Assembly (NCBI RefSeq): GCF_018687715.1
Contig: NC_056759.1
Location: 33,446,385-33,510,384 of the forward strand
Direction: 5' to 3'
DNA length: 64,000 bases
From: Carya illinoinensis
Taxonomy: Eukaryota > Streptophyta > Magnoliopsida > Fagales > Juglandaceae
Both the position numbers and the translations under genes were made by a program. Position 1 is the stretch's first letter. Each line of letters begins with the position of its first letter. Below, piece by piece: positions 25,501 through 39,700 of this stretch. Under the pieces are notes generated by a model, which ran no database searches, had not been told where the DNA came from, and saw nothing but the letters and a program-made list of their open reading frames with translations.

Positions 25501-26895
25501 TGCGTAATTTCTGCTATTCTGCTCTTCTGTCATTGTCATTGTTATTGTTATAGCTACGTTCTGCTGGTTATTGTTGAAATTTCTTTACATGTTAACCGTC
25601 TTTCTTTCTTTTTTTTGCTTCTTTTTGTTTTTTTTTTATTGGTTTTTTTTTTTTTGACAGAGCAAAAAGAGAAACTTTCTGAAGTGGAGCAGCAGTTGAA
25701 GAGAGCCGAGGCCCTTCAGAGACGTAGGATGCAAGTGGAGAAGGCAGCTAGGGAATCTGAGGTTTAGCCCCTTCCTTTTCTGATTTTTTTTTTTCCTTTG
25801 CATTTTGAATTGCATAAATAATGGATGTAATTCATGTGTTTTCCTTTCCTTTTGACTGGAATTTTAGGCTGAGGCGATTAGAAAAATCTTGGGCCAAGAT
25901 TCAAGTAGGAAGAAGCGGGAAGATAAGGCAAAGAAAAGGCAGGAAGAATTGGCACAGGTAGCAAGTTATGCGTTAGTACTCTTGCTCTTATTCCCGGTCG
26001 TTGATTTGTTCTTTCCTTTTATATGCTACTCAAATATTCGGGCTGTCTTCGTCTGTTTTCATTAAAGAAATTATTTTTGGGCCAAAAAAAATTTAAAGAT
26101 CATGTGATGAAGCATTACTCTCAATCTTCATACTTCTGTAATCTAATGCAGGAGAGGGCCGCAAATTCTATGGTAATTGCATCAGACTCTGTTAGATGGG
26201 TGATGGGTCCCTCTGGAACAGTTGTTACATTTCCTGATGAAATGGGCCTGCCAACTATATTTGATTCCAAGCCTTGCAGGTAAACAGAGAATTTTTAAGA
26301 ATTCTTCTACCAATTCTCAATATTGTCTTTCAACCTTAATCTATTAGACTTCTTTTATATTTGGTCATCACGATCTGTATTAGAATTTTGTATCAATTCT
26401 CAATAAGTAGGTTGTCTTCCTGAGTGATTGTTTAGTAGGAGCAGGTTATTTGTTGAAGTTGCATACCTGCCATCAGAAGAACCCTTCAAAAATGTCTTCC
26501 AACCCTAATCTATTAACAAGTAAAAGGTTTCTTCTCTAAAGACTATAATAGATGGAACATTATGGATTGCTGGAGATTAGATTTTCTTGGACTTGTTTTC
26601 TTGCACATTGTTGCTCTGATGGCCCTATAGGTCATACAGGTCGAAGTAACCATGCTTTGTTAGTCTTTGCTCTTACCTCTATGACAGCTGATGGTTTGGT
26701 GTATTTTTTTAAACTGTCTTTTTTATTTTTATTTTTTATGTGGATGTCAGTTATCCCCCTCCCCGGGAGAAATGTGCTGGGCCATCTTGCACAAACCCTT
26801 ACAAGTACCGGGATTCCAAGTCGAAGCTCCCCTTGTGCAGTCTCCAGTGCTACAAGGCAATAAATGAAAAGATGCAGCCTTTAACAGCGTGCTAA
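19592..26895 (+). CDS. INO80 chromatin-remodelling complex subunit B (Ies2-like)
   Basis: Six coding exons give a complete 584-residue nuclear protein: 19592-20188, 24806-25499, 25661-25761, 25868-25957, 26152-26279 and 26751-26895. All phases agree. The N-terminal two thirds is charged and low in complexity, with basic clusters ([20 protein letters not shown]) and an acidic DGDDDDDDE run. The PAPA-1-like domain spans about residues 395-505 ([12 protein letters not shown], then the helical [20 protein letters not shown]). A C-terminal HIT-type zinc finger follows at about residues 545-575, with CAGPSC and CSLQC pairs. This architecture is that of INO80B/IES2, a subunit of the ATP-dependent nucleosome remodeller. 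The ATG at 19592 fits the MEAFGSFG start. Intron 1 is 4.6 kb because a LINE inserted in sense orientation, and the exons appear intact. Confidence 0.9.
20686..20770 (-). mobile_element. Short LINE 3'-tail fragment, minus strand
   Basis: The minus strand reads AGGTGTTCTCC..., then TGTATACTTGGGATTTGCCT, then ACTTATAAAAAAA. That is the same 3' terminus as the LINEs ending at 58650, 60926 and 63605. Only about 85 bp is present, with the oligo-A shown as the T run at 20686-20692. No convincing TSD was found. Confidence 0.55.
20861..20875. repeat. Left target-site duplication of the intronic LINE
   Basis: The 15-bp sequence AAGTACACACATTAA is repeated exactly at 24046-24060, directly after the A-tract of the LINE. 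This marks the insertion ends. Confidence 0.85.
20876..24045 (+). mobile_element. 5'-truncated LINE (L1-like) retrotransposon in intron 1
   Basis: This non-LTR element of about 3.17 kb is bounded by a perfect 15-bp TSD (20861-20875 and 24046-24060) and ends in an A-tract after GATCAATAAAAATTTG. Broken ORF2 pieces are visible: a post-endonuclease segment ([15 protein letters not shown]-type region), reverse transcriptase blocks from about 21680 ([37 protein letters not shown]) and the zf-RVT region from about 23234 ([20 protein letters not shown]). Several stops and frameshifts make it dead. The fingers usually read FADD at the catalytic box, but here LVDD is seen. The 5' end (ORF1 and most of the endonuclease) is absent. 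It contains a 21-base G tract and a 77-bp internal duplication. It lies in sense with the host gene. Confidence 0.9.
23071..23270. repeat. 77-bp direct duplication inside the LINE
   Basis: Segments 23071-23147 and 23194-23270 are nearly identical (one mismatch, CCATGGT versus CCAAGGT). They are separated by 46 bp that repeats the ACGAAAAGGTT phrase. The duplication disrupts the ORF2 frame between the reverse transcriptase and zf-RVT regions. Confidence 0.8.
24046..24060. repeat. Right target-site duplication of the intronic LINE
   Basis: An exact copy of 20861-20875 (AAGTACACACATTAA) immediately follows the A-tract of the LINE. Confidence 0.85.
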
Positions 26896-26950
26896 TCAGG
26901 CGGATTTGGCCATATGGCCTTAATGTGTGTCATTGTGGATATTCTTGCAC

Positions 26951-27063
26951 TGCTGTCTGCATTTTGCAATTAGATTCAATCCTGTGTACCCCCGAGATTA
27001 GTCGGGATGTTGTTCCTGGACACCCGGTGCCAATAAAAAAAAAAAAAAATGCTGTTTGTGATT
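26951..27063 (+). mobile_element. Short retroposon (SINE or RTE-like 3' end) behind the INO80B gene
   Basis: A segment with GAGATTAGTCGGGATGTTG and GGACACCCGGTGCCAATA runs into an A-tract of about 16 (27033-27048). This is a layout I know from plant SINE/RTE-like 3' ends. The flanks are similar: TGCTGTCTGCATTTT (26951-26965) before it and TGCTGTTTGTGATTT (27049-27063) after it, a diverged candidate TSD. It starts about 60 bp after the INO80B stop codon and may be part of that gene's 3' UTR. Confidence 0.45.
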
Positions 27064-27498
27064 TCCCTAATAACAGATCAAATTTCTGTGTATGAAAGAA
27101 ATTATCTTCCCTCTTCTTGTTCCTTTTTATTTTTTATTTGTTTGCTGATATTGGCCTTTGTTCTTGATGGAGATTCTGCCATTCTTAATAATCAAGAGGA
27201 TTATGCTGGGGGTAAAAAGAGCAGTGCTTTGAAGATTCATTGATATTTGTGTGAATTCCTAAAAAATTATGGTGAAATATTTGGATAGAAAGTTGAGTAG
27301 CAATAACATTTAAGTTTCTTTCTTACTTACTAGTGTTCTTTTTATGATGGGGAATGCAACAGGACCTTGAACTTGAAGGGAAACTTTGTTTACTTGGCAT
27401 AAACATGTCCAAGTGTGATGACATGGATTTCCTTTTCAAGCATACTGGGAGAGATCGATTTCGTTGTCACAAATTCCTTTCCTGTAATATTGAACAAT

Positions 27499-27668
27499 GA
27501 GTTTTGTTATGTATAAGTAAAATTACGTATTAATCTGCGTGTCAATACTAATTTATTTGTATTTAAAATTTAATTAATACTGTTTTCAATAAAATCTATT
27601 TTTTGACTAATCATAGTATATTAGTGTATATATTAATATGTAATTATGCTTGTAACTAAATTTTTTCT
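27499..27668. repeat. MITE-like element, family C
   Basis: This is the second copy of the element at 15843-16014. The two share TGAGTTTT at the left, TGTTTTCAATAAAATCTA inside and a closing ACTAAATTTTTTCT. The left ACGTATTAATCTG and right ATTAATATGTAATTATG blocks are inverted relative to each other. Confidence 0.5.
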
Positions 27669-27792
27669 TAAACAATAGATTATATTTTGTGTACTTATCT
27701 GTATCCAATGACAATCTTTTACAATCTCATATACAACAAACTACATGCTATTTTTATTAAGTCAAGAAATCATCAAAAGTAAAACACTATCT

Positions 27793-27990
27793 CGTTTGGT
27801 TACACAATTCAAATAAGATAAGATGAGATGTTTTGTTAAAAGTTATATAAAATATTGTTATAATATAATTATTTTAATATTAATTTTGTTTTTAAATTTG
27901 AAAAAGTTAAAATGTTTATTATATTTTGTTTGGAAATTTATGAAAGTTGTAATAATTATATAAAATGAGATAGTTTAAGTATCCAAACCA
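27793..27990. repeat. MITE-like element, family A
   Basis: It begins CGTTTGGTTACAC and ends GTATCCAAACCA. GATAAGATGAGATG near the left and ATGAGATAGTTTAAG near the right are typical of this family. It is about 200 bp and noncoding. Confidence 0.55.
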
Positions 27991-28324
27991 GCATTTATAT
28001 AAAATAATAAGTTGTATACAAGAAATATGATTAAATACCATACAATAATGAAATACAACCTACTAATTGTGAGCTCTATTTGCAATCATTGGCATTAGAA
28101 CATAATTATGTATTTATGTTATTCTATTTTTATTTTAAATAGTGAAAGTGTTTCATTTTATCTTATTATTATAATTTTTTAAAATTTTAAAACAATAATA
28201 ATATTAAAAAATAATATTTTAATAATATTTTATTCAACTTTTATATAAATTTATCTCATTTTATCTCACTATCTAAATCCCATTTTAGCGTAGCAAATAT
28301 CGCCCATGTAAGTCTAGCACTTTG

Positions 28325-31300
28325 TGTGACGCCCCCAAATTCCGTTTGGGATCGGACGGACATTTGAAGCGTCGAGACATGCAACACAAGGTTACCTGCC
28401 CCCGTTCATGACATATAAGATGCAATATTCCTAACATGCATCTAACAATATGCAATATTCGCAGCGGATAAATTTTTTTCTTTAGCAATACTATGCACCA
28501 AATTGAAAATATCCCAAATGCTTAAAACATACTTCATACATAAAAATCCATTGAACAACTAAGATCACAACACTAGTCCAAAATGGTTATGATCCAAAAA
28601 GTAGTAGAGATGCAACTCAATCGTACAAGTAGTAATTTACGTTAATTACTATATCAACATTTATGTCGCACTGTCACTTAGTCAACTGTGTCTAGTTGAT
28701 CAGCTCCTGATTCTCCTTCAGGTCCTGTAACAAGATCTACCATTCGGGGGGAATGGTAGTTGGGACTACCAAAGTGAGATTTGATTACAAATCTCAGTAA
28801 GTTAACAAAAAACTTCCACACAAGCTAATGATGCATGGATGACAGTAAAAGCATAAATGCATAATCAAATTCATAAGTAATTAAAGCATAACTTGGAGTA
28901 CAACATAGCATAATTGACATAACTTAAATTGAAACATGAATTGAACTTGACTTGACATGAACTTGATCTGAAACTTGACTTAGCATGAACTTGCTTTGAA
29001 ACTTGAATTAACATGAAAAATACATACTCCACAGTTGTTGTGGCCCCATGTATTTTACGTGTAAATACATACTCCACAATTGTTGTGGCCCCATGTATTC
29101 TACGCAAACTTGACTTAACATGAAAAATACATACTCCACAGTTGTTGTGGCCCCATGTATTCTACACAAACTTGACTTAACATGAAAAATACATACTCCA
29201 CAGTTGTTGTGGCCCCATGTATTCTACGTGTAAATACATACTCCACAGTTGTTGTGGCCCCATGTATTCTACGCAAACTTGACTTAACATGAAAAATACA
29301 TACTCCACAGTTGTTGTGGCCCCATGTATTATACGTATAAATACATACTCCACAGTTGTTGTGGCCCCATGTATTCTACACAAACTTATTCTTTAACTGC
29401 TTAAATACATACTCCACAGTTATTGTGGCCCCATGTATTCTACGTGACACAATTGCTGTGTCTCACGTAGTGTATGCGTCACAATTGCTGTGACCCCATA
29501 CATAAGTAATCAAGATGAAACGTGACTGGAATACGAAAGGACTGGAGCCCTGACGTAACATAATGTGACTTAAATATAACTTGAAATACATGACCAACTT
29601 GAGATAGAAATATTTTGTAACATTGCATAACATATAATAGACAACATATTTAACATGACATACTTGCAACAGTGAATATTACATGACTTGACATACATGT
29701 AATAGATGACATACTTAGCATGACGTACTTGTAAGGTACATTAATACATAACAGAATATATTATGTAACAGATAAAAATTTATGACAGAATAAATTCTGT
29801 ATAATAGACAATTACATGATAACTTGGCATTGCATGACATATATGATAACATACATACATACACTGTAGTTCCTTTACTTAGCACACATACACAGTAGAC
29901 TGCTAGTAAGTTAAAAGCTAACTTACCTCGATCTCTGCGTTTCTTATAAAACTTCAAGTGCGATCACGAGGAACTGTAATTAGTGATTCTAAAAGTTAGA
30001 ACTAAATCACTAAAAATTTGAAATATGAAAAAATACTAACTTAAAGAGTAAAATTTTTATTTTACTCTCTACATGTGGGAAAATGACCGTTTTACCCATA
30101 ACTTAAGGATTTTGCATACTAACTCCAAAAGTTTCCAAAATTTACATTTCTCATGTAAATTTTGTCCTAAATTTAAATATCAACTCAGAAAAATTTAAAA
30201 CAAAACACAACTATGAAGAACACACTATGGTCGAAACATCCATAGGCCATTTCCCTTTATTTTTGTTGCAATTCCTTCCAATTTCAAAACTCATGCTTAA
30301 ACCAAAATTTTGCAACAAACATCTTCCAATCCTAAGTTCAAAACCATACTTAAAACATCCATTTAGAAAAAGCTAATAATCAACACCAAACTTTTTTGTA
30401 AAAAGATCCAAGCACTTGAATCACAAGTTTTGACCTTAAATCAAAACATCTCCAAGAATTTCAAAAATCAAATCTTACTTCTAACATATTCATAATATCA
30501 TCCTAACATCAACCATGCTTTAAATCATCAAACTAAAGTCACCAAAATCACAAAATAACATTTGGAGTTTTTGGTTTTACACTTAGTCCAAAAACAGAAA
30601 CTTTTTCCTCAACTAGTTTTGATAAATCTCTTGATCTATGACTTATAAATATATGATCTTCAAACCAAACCATTACATGGTTTAAAAAGATGTCCTAAAA
30701 CATATACAAGCTTCTAATTCAAGATCACATGGTTAGAAATTAACCAAAACATAAATTTAGCCAAGAATATCCACACTTTAGCTTATCTGAATATCTCTTT
30801 GCATAAAATTTCATATCTTTGAAACTAACATCAAATATCTTTAAAATAATAATATAACATGTATATAAGATGTTTAGGATCCTCCAATAAAATTATCAAA
30901 GTCATTAGAATAGGTTTAGACCACCAAAGAGTTAAACTTTCTCAAAACAGAAACTGTTTTTCCTCTTCCAGTTTCTAAGTTTCTAAATCTAAGAAAATCT
31001 TTCATCAAAACCTTTAATCATGCAAAAATCCTCAACCAATAGTCATATATACATGTTAACAATACTCCATAAAAATTTCGGACCAATATCTATCCATTAG
31101 CTTGGTCAAAAACTCCAAACTATAACATATTCTCCAGTTTATCTCCCAGAATGACCTTTCTATAGTTTACACAATATTTGACTGACCAAATGATCTTCAA
31201 ATGGGGCAAATAAGATATCCATGTAAACTAGACTCAAAAAGGAACAACTTATATGAAGGAGACTTTATGATAAAACACTTACAAAAGCTTCGAAATGGGT

Positions 31301-31924
31301 GTACAAAAGACCTCCTAAAAGCTGTCCGAGAGAGAGTGTTTGATATTCTTTTAATGGAAAGTGTAAATGAAGATAATTTCGTGGGGAGAGATGGCTGGAG
31401 ATACTTATGGATGAGATATGGAAGAGATGAGGCTGGACTTGAGAGTTGAGTGTAGTTTTCTCCTACCCAAAAAAAATCTATAAATGATTATCTTATAATA
31501 TTCTATCCAATAATATCTAAAAAAAAAATCAACTTAAGATATTTTTATCTAATAATATCTATCAACTCAAAATATTTTTACCCAATAATATTCACGAAAT
31601 TTACCTCAAGATATTTCTTTTTATCCAATAATATCTACGGTTTTGAACAGACGTTTTGTCCGAAAATATGAAAAAATGTTATTGCGCCATAAGACTTTAA
31701 ATAATCCTCCGAGTCTAATGGCACAAACCATAATACATTTTGACACTTCTAACTATCTCCAATAATCAAAAATACACTTATGATACCATAGTAAATAATA
31801 ACACTAACTATATAGTTAGACAAAAACCTATACGATTAATGGATTCGTGAAAACTTATGAGGTTTTCACGAGATTCCTAAAGTTAATAGAAATTTCACAA
31901 TTGAATTTCTAACGGGCTGTTACA
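28325..31924. mobile_element. Solo LTR-like element, 3.6 kb
   Basis: The element begins TGTGACGCCC and ends GGGCTGTTACA, so it has TG...CA termini with short inverted ends. It is flanked by identical 5-bp repeats CTTTG (28320-28324 and 31925-31929), the duplication size made by LTR-retrotransposon integrases. No second LTR, primer-binding site, gag or pol frame is present, so a solo LTR left by LTR-LTR recombination is the simplest reading. Long LTRs starting TGTRACG are known in Ty3/gypsy chromoviruses of the Tekay/Del type, but family assignment here is inference. A large non-autonomous element is the alternative. Orientation is uncertain. Confidence 0.7.
29018..29500. repeat. Tandem array of hairpin-forming units inside the LTR
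   Basis: Eight copies of a unit of about 36 bp (AATACATACTCCACAG, then TTGTTGTGGCCCCATGTATT) are spaced about 46-63 bp apart, separated by ACTTGACTTAACATG or CTACGTGTA linkers. Two degenerate copies follow near 29450-29500. Each unit can fold: outer AATACAT pairs with ATGTATT and inner CCACA with TGTGG. On the minus strand the array makes repetitive open frames (IHGATTTVEYVF), which are composition artefacts. Confidence 0.85.
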
Positions 31925-31929
31925 CTTTG

Positions 31930-32310
31930 TATATTGTAGATGGCTTTTGCTGGTAGGAATATCATTTCCTTTTTATAAAAAAAAAAATATTCTAACCATA
32001 AATATATTATATAGAAATAATCTTATAAATTAATGTAATTTATTATATTATAAATTTTTTTATTATATAATAAATTAAATAAAATTACATCAATTTATAA
32101 AAAATTATTTATATATAATTTCTTTGTGTATATATATGGCAGTACTCTTTTATAAATCATTTCCCAAATATAAAACATTCTTTGCCTCCTGCAAGCTTTT
32201 CCCATTTCGGGGCAAATTCCCAAATTCCACACATTTCTTGCCGTTTTGAAAAAGTCAGAATTCAGCGTGCACGCCAAGTTGGGCTCTCTATGTTATTCCT
32301 TCAAATTTAT
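31930..32310. other. Polyubiquitin upstream region
   Basis: AT-rich DNA between the solo LTR and the polyubiquitin TATA box, presumably holding its promoter. No specific cis-element was identified with confidence. Confidence 0.35.
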
Positions 32311-35444
<3,134 letters not shown>

Positions 35445-36781
35445 TGCTTCATTGGGGATAGTAGGTTCAAGATGGGTCTTTTATCTTTCATGTGTTTAAG
35501 GTTTGGTTTGTTGAACAGTATTATAATCGTTTCTGTTTTTGTTATACTTTTACTCGAAATATGTTAGTAGTTATGTTTGATACGGTTATGTTTGTTTGTG
35601 GTTTCTCATGTTTAAAAATATTGAAACTAGTACCAATAAAGTTAAAAACTCATTCAAAATGTCCATAAAAATTTTCAAAGAAGGCAAAAAATAAAATAAA
35701 ATAATTTTAAAAAAAAAAACTCAAGCAAAAAATGAAAAACATGAAAAGATAAAAACATTAATAGAAAACCCTAAATTTGAACGAAATTTGAACGAAAATT
35801 TCATAAAATTAGAAGAAAACAGAATTATATTAAGAACAAGAAAAATAATAAAAAGAGGTAGATCTGGGGTTGTGTATATGACATGCGTCGAACTGTTGTT
35901 GATCTTGAGCTTTTAAAGGTTTACGTAACGAATCAGTTCTACGAAAGGACCAATTTGCAAGAAATAAAAGGTACAATTAACGTAAAATTATAGAGTATTA
36001 GAAATAACATTATAATCGTATATCATGGTTCTTTTATCCCATCATCAAAACCTCTTAGAATAGCCTATATTCTAGTGCCAAGATAACTAGAGATGACACG
36101 AAAATGACAATCAACCATAAACGAGAGAGCGTAGAGAGCAGCAGCTCCCTTTTGGCATCTCGACCGCTATAGACCTTGATCAATGAAGATATCTTGTGCG
36201 CACGACATTTCACTCATAAAAGCAAGAAACTTTTTATTTTTAAGCCGATCACAAGTATAGATCTTCTACATCATTAATATAACATAATTTAATTTATTAA
36301 AAAAAATTTAACATTTAATATCTTATAAATTAAATCTTGTCATAAACAATATAAAATATTTATGTGTGGTTTAAATAGTAAATTGAGATGAGATGGATTA
36401 ATATGAAAGTTGAATAAAATATTATTAGAATATTATTATCGTTTAAAAATTTTAAAAATTAAATTATTTATTATATTTTATATAAAAATTTTAAAAAATT
36501 ATAATAATGAGATAAGGTAAAATAAAATATTTTCAATTTTCCAACGGGACTTTATTCTCATGCAGGGGTGATTTGGGCTTGTCCACTGGAAAAGCCCAAT
36601 GCTTAGAGACCAGAAAATGCAGACCCAAAATCCCAAAAGGCCATCGTCCTCCTCCGTCTACACTCTAGTCTACAGTATTCGTAAAACCGAAGTCCTCTTC
36701 CAGAAGTTTCAGAAATAAAATTACAAAACCCAGGCGCTCACGTCCCATAGTTACCAACACAGCTGCTTCGTCTAAACGCCC
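35445..36781. other. Polyubiquitin 3' region and RPAP3-like gene promoter
   Basis: 35445-35600 is presumed 3' UTR of polyubiquitin. A family A MITE lies at 36367-36548. The final 230 bp holds TTGGGCTTG, AAGCCCAATG and GACCCAAAATCCCAAAAGG, which resemble the site II (TGGGCY) motifs of plant housekeeping promoters and fit the downstream co-chaperone gene. Confidence 0.4.
36367..36548. repeat. MITE-like element, family A (inverted)
   Basis: It carries the family blocks in the reverse order to 2156-2336: GAGATGAGATGG, GTTGAATAAAATATTATTAG, then TAAAAATTTTAAAAAATTAT and TCCAACGGGA. The inverted ends (TGTGGTTTAAAT and ATTTTCCAACGGG) are degraded. Confidence 0.45.
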
Positions 36782-39700
36782 ATGGCTAGGGTTCCCAGCA
36801 AGCACGGTCGCGATCAAGCTCTGGTACGTTCATCTTCTTCCTCGCTCATACCTGTACGTACGTATTTTTGAACAACAACTTTACAATCTTGCTTTTCCCT
36901 CCTTGTCTCACCAGCTGAACAGTGCATTATCGAGGGCACTGACTTTAGTCTATTTTCTGTTTTCTAATTTTCGATTTGTGGAAATTGTTTCGGTTCATGT
37001 AAACTAGTTCGGGTTTTGAAGATGTTTTTTTTTAGATGGAAACAATCTGATCAATGCTTAAAATATTGCATGCTTTTTTTTTTTTTTTTTTTTTTTTATC
37101 ATATCTTTTATGCAAATGGGTTTTGAATGGTTATATCTAATGCGTGTTCTTATATAGTGATGGTTGTATATAGGATTTCCAGGGATTTTTGAATGACTTG
37201 CAGGATTGGGAGCTTTCTCACAAGGACAGAGACAAGAAAATGAAACCTCAAGCTCTTCAAAAAGATAAATCGGTAAGGGTTTTAACCCATGAAAGATTTA
37301 CAATGTTTCCTTGAATAAAGTTTGTACAAGTACCAATTAATGGATATGGATTGACACACGTGTTCACTAAATACACAATTATACATATTTGTCTGGGTGT
37401 CTGAAGATATTCTCTTTACTTTTATAGAAGTAATGACTATATACAGATCATCTATGCTAAATATGTTATCTTTATCGGTTGATTAGGATAAAATTGTATC
37501 CTTGGGAACCGTATAAGTACGTTCTGAGGCATACGGTTGACCAAAATCATGAAAAAAATATGTATAATAAGAGAGGGCATTTATAAAAAAAAAATAAAAA
37601 AGGGTATAAAGAACTATAATCTAACTAAATATGGTCATTTGCGACTAAAAGTGTGATTTTTTTTAATTTGTTTTAAGAATTGGTGTAGAATGGACATGTT
37701 AATTTTGTGATTGTGATGTCTTAAGGAACTGAATATGTGTTCCACATTCATTTTTATAAACATCATGTACCTGGAGAAGTTAATCGTCTCTGGTTAGAGA
37801 GGAGTTGCTAGTTTCAACATCGCATCCTCTGTATCTTTGGAAAAAATGAGTTTGCAGAAATGAAGCTTTGGCATGGAATGTTGATTTTTTTCCGTGAAGT
37901 TAAGTATGAAGAGGAAATGTGGAGAAAGTCAACTCTCTGGTGCTTCTAGATTCTGTGGTAGATGTGTTGAGTTTAAAGAATAAGGCAAAGTGTAGTTGAA
38001 ATGTTTTGTTTGGACTTTAATTCCCCCATGATATAATGACATCATGTGTGTGTATCATTATATGTATAGCTTTATAGCAAAAATATGATGTGTGATATTC
38101 CTTGGGCCCTTTCATAGGTTTCTTCTTCTCGGAATACTGGAAACATTCCCAAATTTGATTACGCTAATTATGGAGTAAATCCAATATCAAGCAGTCTCAC
38201 AACTGAGGAGAGTTTTCCTGATGCTACTTCAGAGAAAGAACTGGTAGGAGTTGCTCTCTTCAGTAAGTTCTGATGATTTAGGCTGTTTGTGCAACTATCT
38301 TATTGCCAATGATGCTAATCATGAAATCTGTCACAATCATAAAGGGTAATGAGCTTTTTAAGCAGAAGAAATTTAAGGAAGCTATCGAATGCTATTCAAG
38401 AAGCATTGCCTTGTCACCAACAGCAGTGGCTTACGCAAATCGGGCAATGGCCTATCTCAAAATCAGAAGGCAAGTTTTGTACAGAATACTCTATTTTGTT
38501 CTGTTTAGACATCAGATAAACGTGTTTTTTTTTTTTTTTTTTAAATGTACATCAGGTAAACATGTTTTAGAGATGCAGAAAACCGTCTCTTTTTTTGGTG
38601 TGTGCTTATATTATATACACTTTTGAGTACCAGAAAGTTTCCACTTATCTATTAACGTGCACTTTAATTTATGTTTACCCGCCTTTGTAGTGGTTGTAAG
38701 TCACGAATCCTACAACCTTGTTTCCATCTTTTGGTTTTCATATTCTCATTCATTAGATTCCAAGAGGCTGAAAATGACTGCACAGAGGCCTTGAACTTAG
38801 ATGATCGATATATAAAAGCATACTCACGTCGAGCAACAGCTAGAAAGGAACTTGGGAAATATAAAGAATGCTTCGAGGGTATGCTATATCCAAAACTATA
38901 TCTTGATTCATTGAGATTATTAAATATATTTTTTGTTCTGATTTTTTGGGTATCTGATCTGTCTGATATAGTGAATATAGCTACTTGCAGATGCTGAGTT
39001 TGCCCTGAGGTTGGAGCCTCAGAACCAGGAAGTTAAGAAACAATATACTGAGGCCAGATCTTTGTATGACAAAGTAAGCATTTCATCCTATCGAGTTGTT
39101 TCTAGTGTGTTTAGACCTGACCCCGCTTCTCCCCAAAAAAAAGAAAAAAAAAAAAATTTCTAGTTTTTGTCATGAAACTCTTTTTTTTCTAGATTTTCAA
39201 AAAGTTTTCCTCTTGACGTAAATTATATTACAAAAAAAGTTGGTATACCTGTAAAGGCCATAATCTTTGTAACTTTTATGTACATTTTTATCCCAGGCCA
39301 TTCTTCAGAAGGTGTCTGGACCATTGAGAGGCTCCATGCAAGGAATGCAGAAAGTAGGAAGTTCAGAGAGTAAGGTTAATGGCCACAGCATTCATCCTGT
39401 CTTAAATAATATTCAAGGGTCAGAAGTGGCTACTGTTCAAGATCATGCCAAGGTATTAGCAATTAGATTCCTCTTCCCATGGCATGTGAATGAAAATATT
39501 TATTTGGTAAGGCCAAACACCAAATCCAGCACGGCCTTATTGATTTTCGTGTCTATATCATGTTTGTGTTTCCGAGCAACACCATTGATCGCATGAAGTA
39601 AGTATTGCATGGTGTTTATCAGGTTTTGTTGCAATATATTTGACCTAGTCATATGGCTTTTTGTCAAACGAATTTCTGTTCTGGTTTTTCTTGCCTTGAT

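Larger units (their letters stand above)
27064..28324. other. Intergenic stretch with three MITE-like pieces
   Basis: No gene is seen. It holds the family C copy (27499-27668), a family A copy (27793-27990), a second partial family A-like piece (about 28150-28285), and the 5-bp TSD (28320-28324) of the adjacent LTR element. Confidence 0.5.

Noticed and set aside
28871..29383. Minus-strand frames repeating IHGATTTVEYVF
   Set aside because: They arise from the hairpin tandem array in the solo LTR. Frame continuity is broken between units and there is no protein family.
29018..29500. Regular repeats resembling a CRISPR array
   Set aside because: The DNA is a plant nuclear sequence, the 'spacers' are themselves repeated linkers, and the units lie within a TSD-bounded LTR element.
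31201..31449. 82-codon frame near the end of the solo LTR
   Set aside because: It lies inside the LTR, has no gag or pol motif, and its composition matches the surrounding noncoding LTR sequence.
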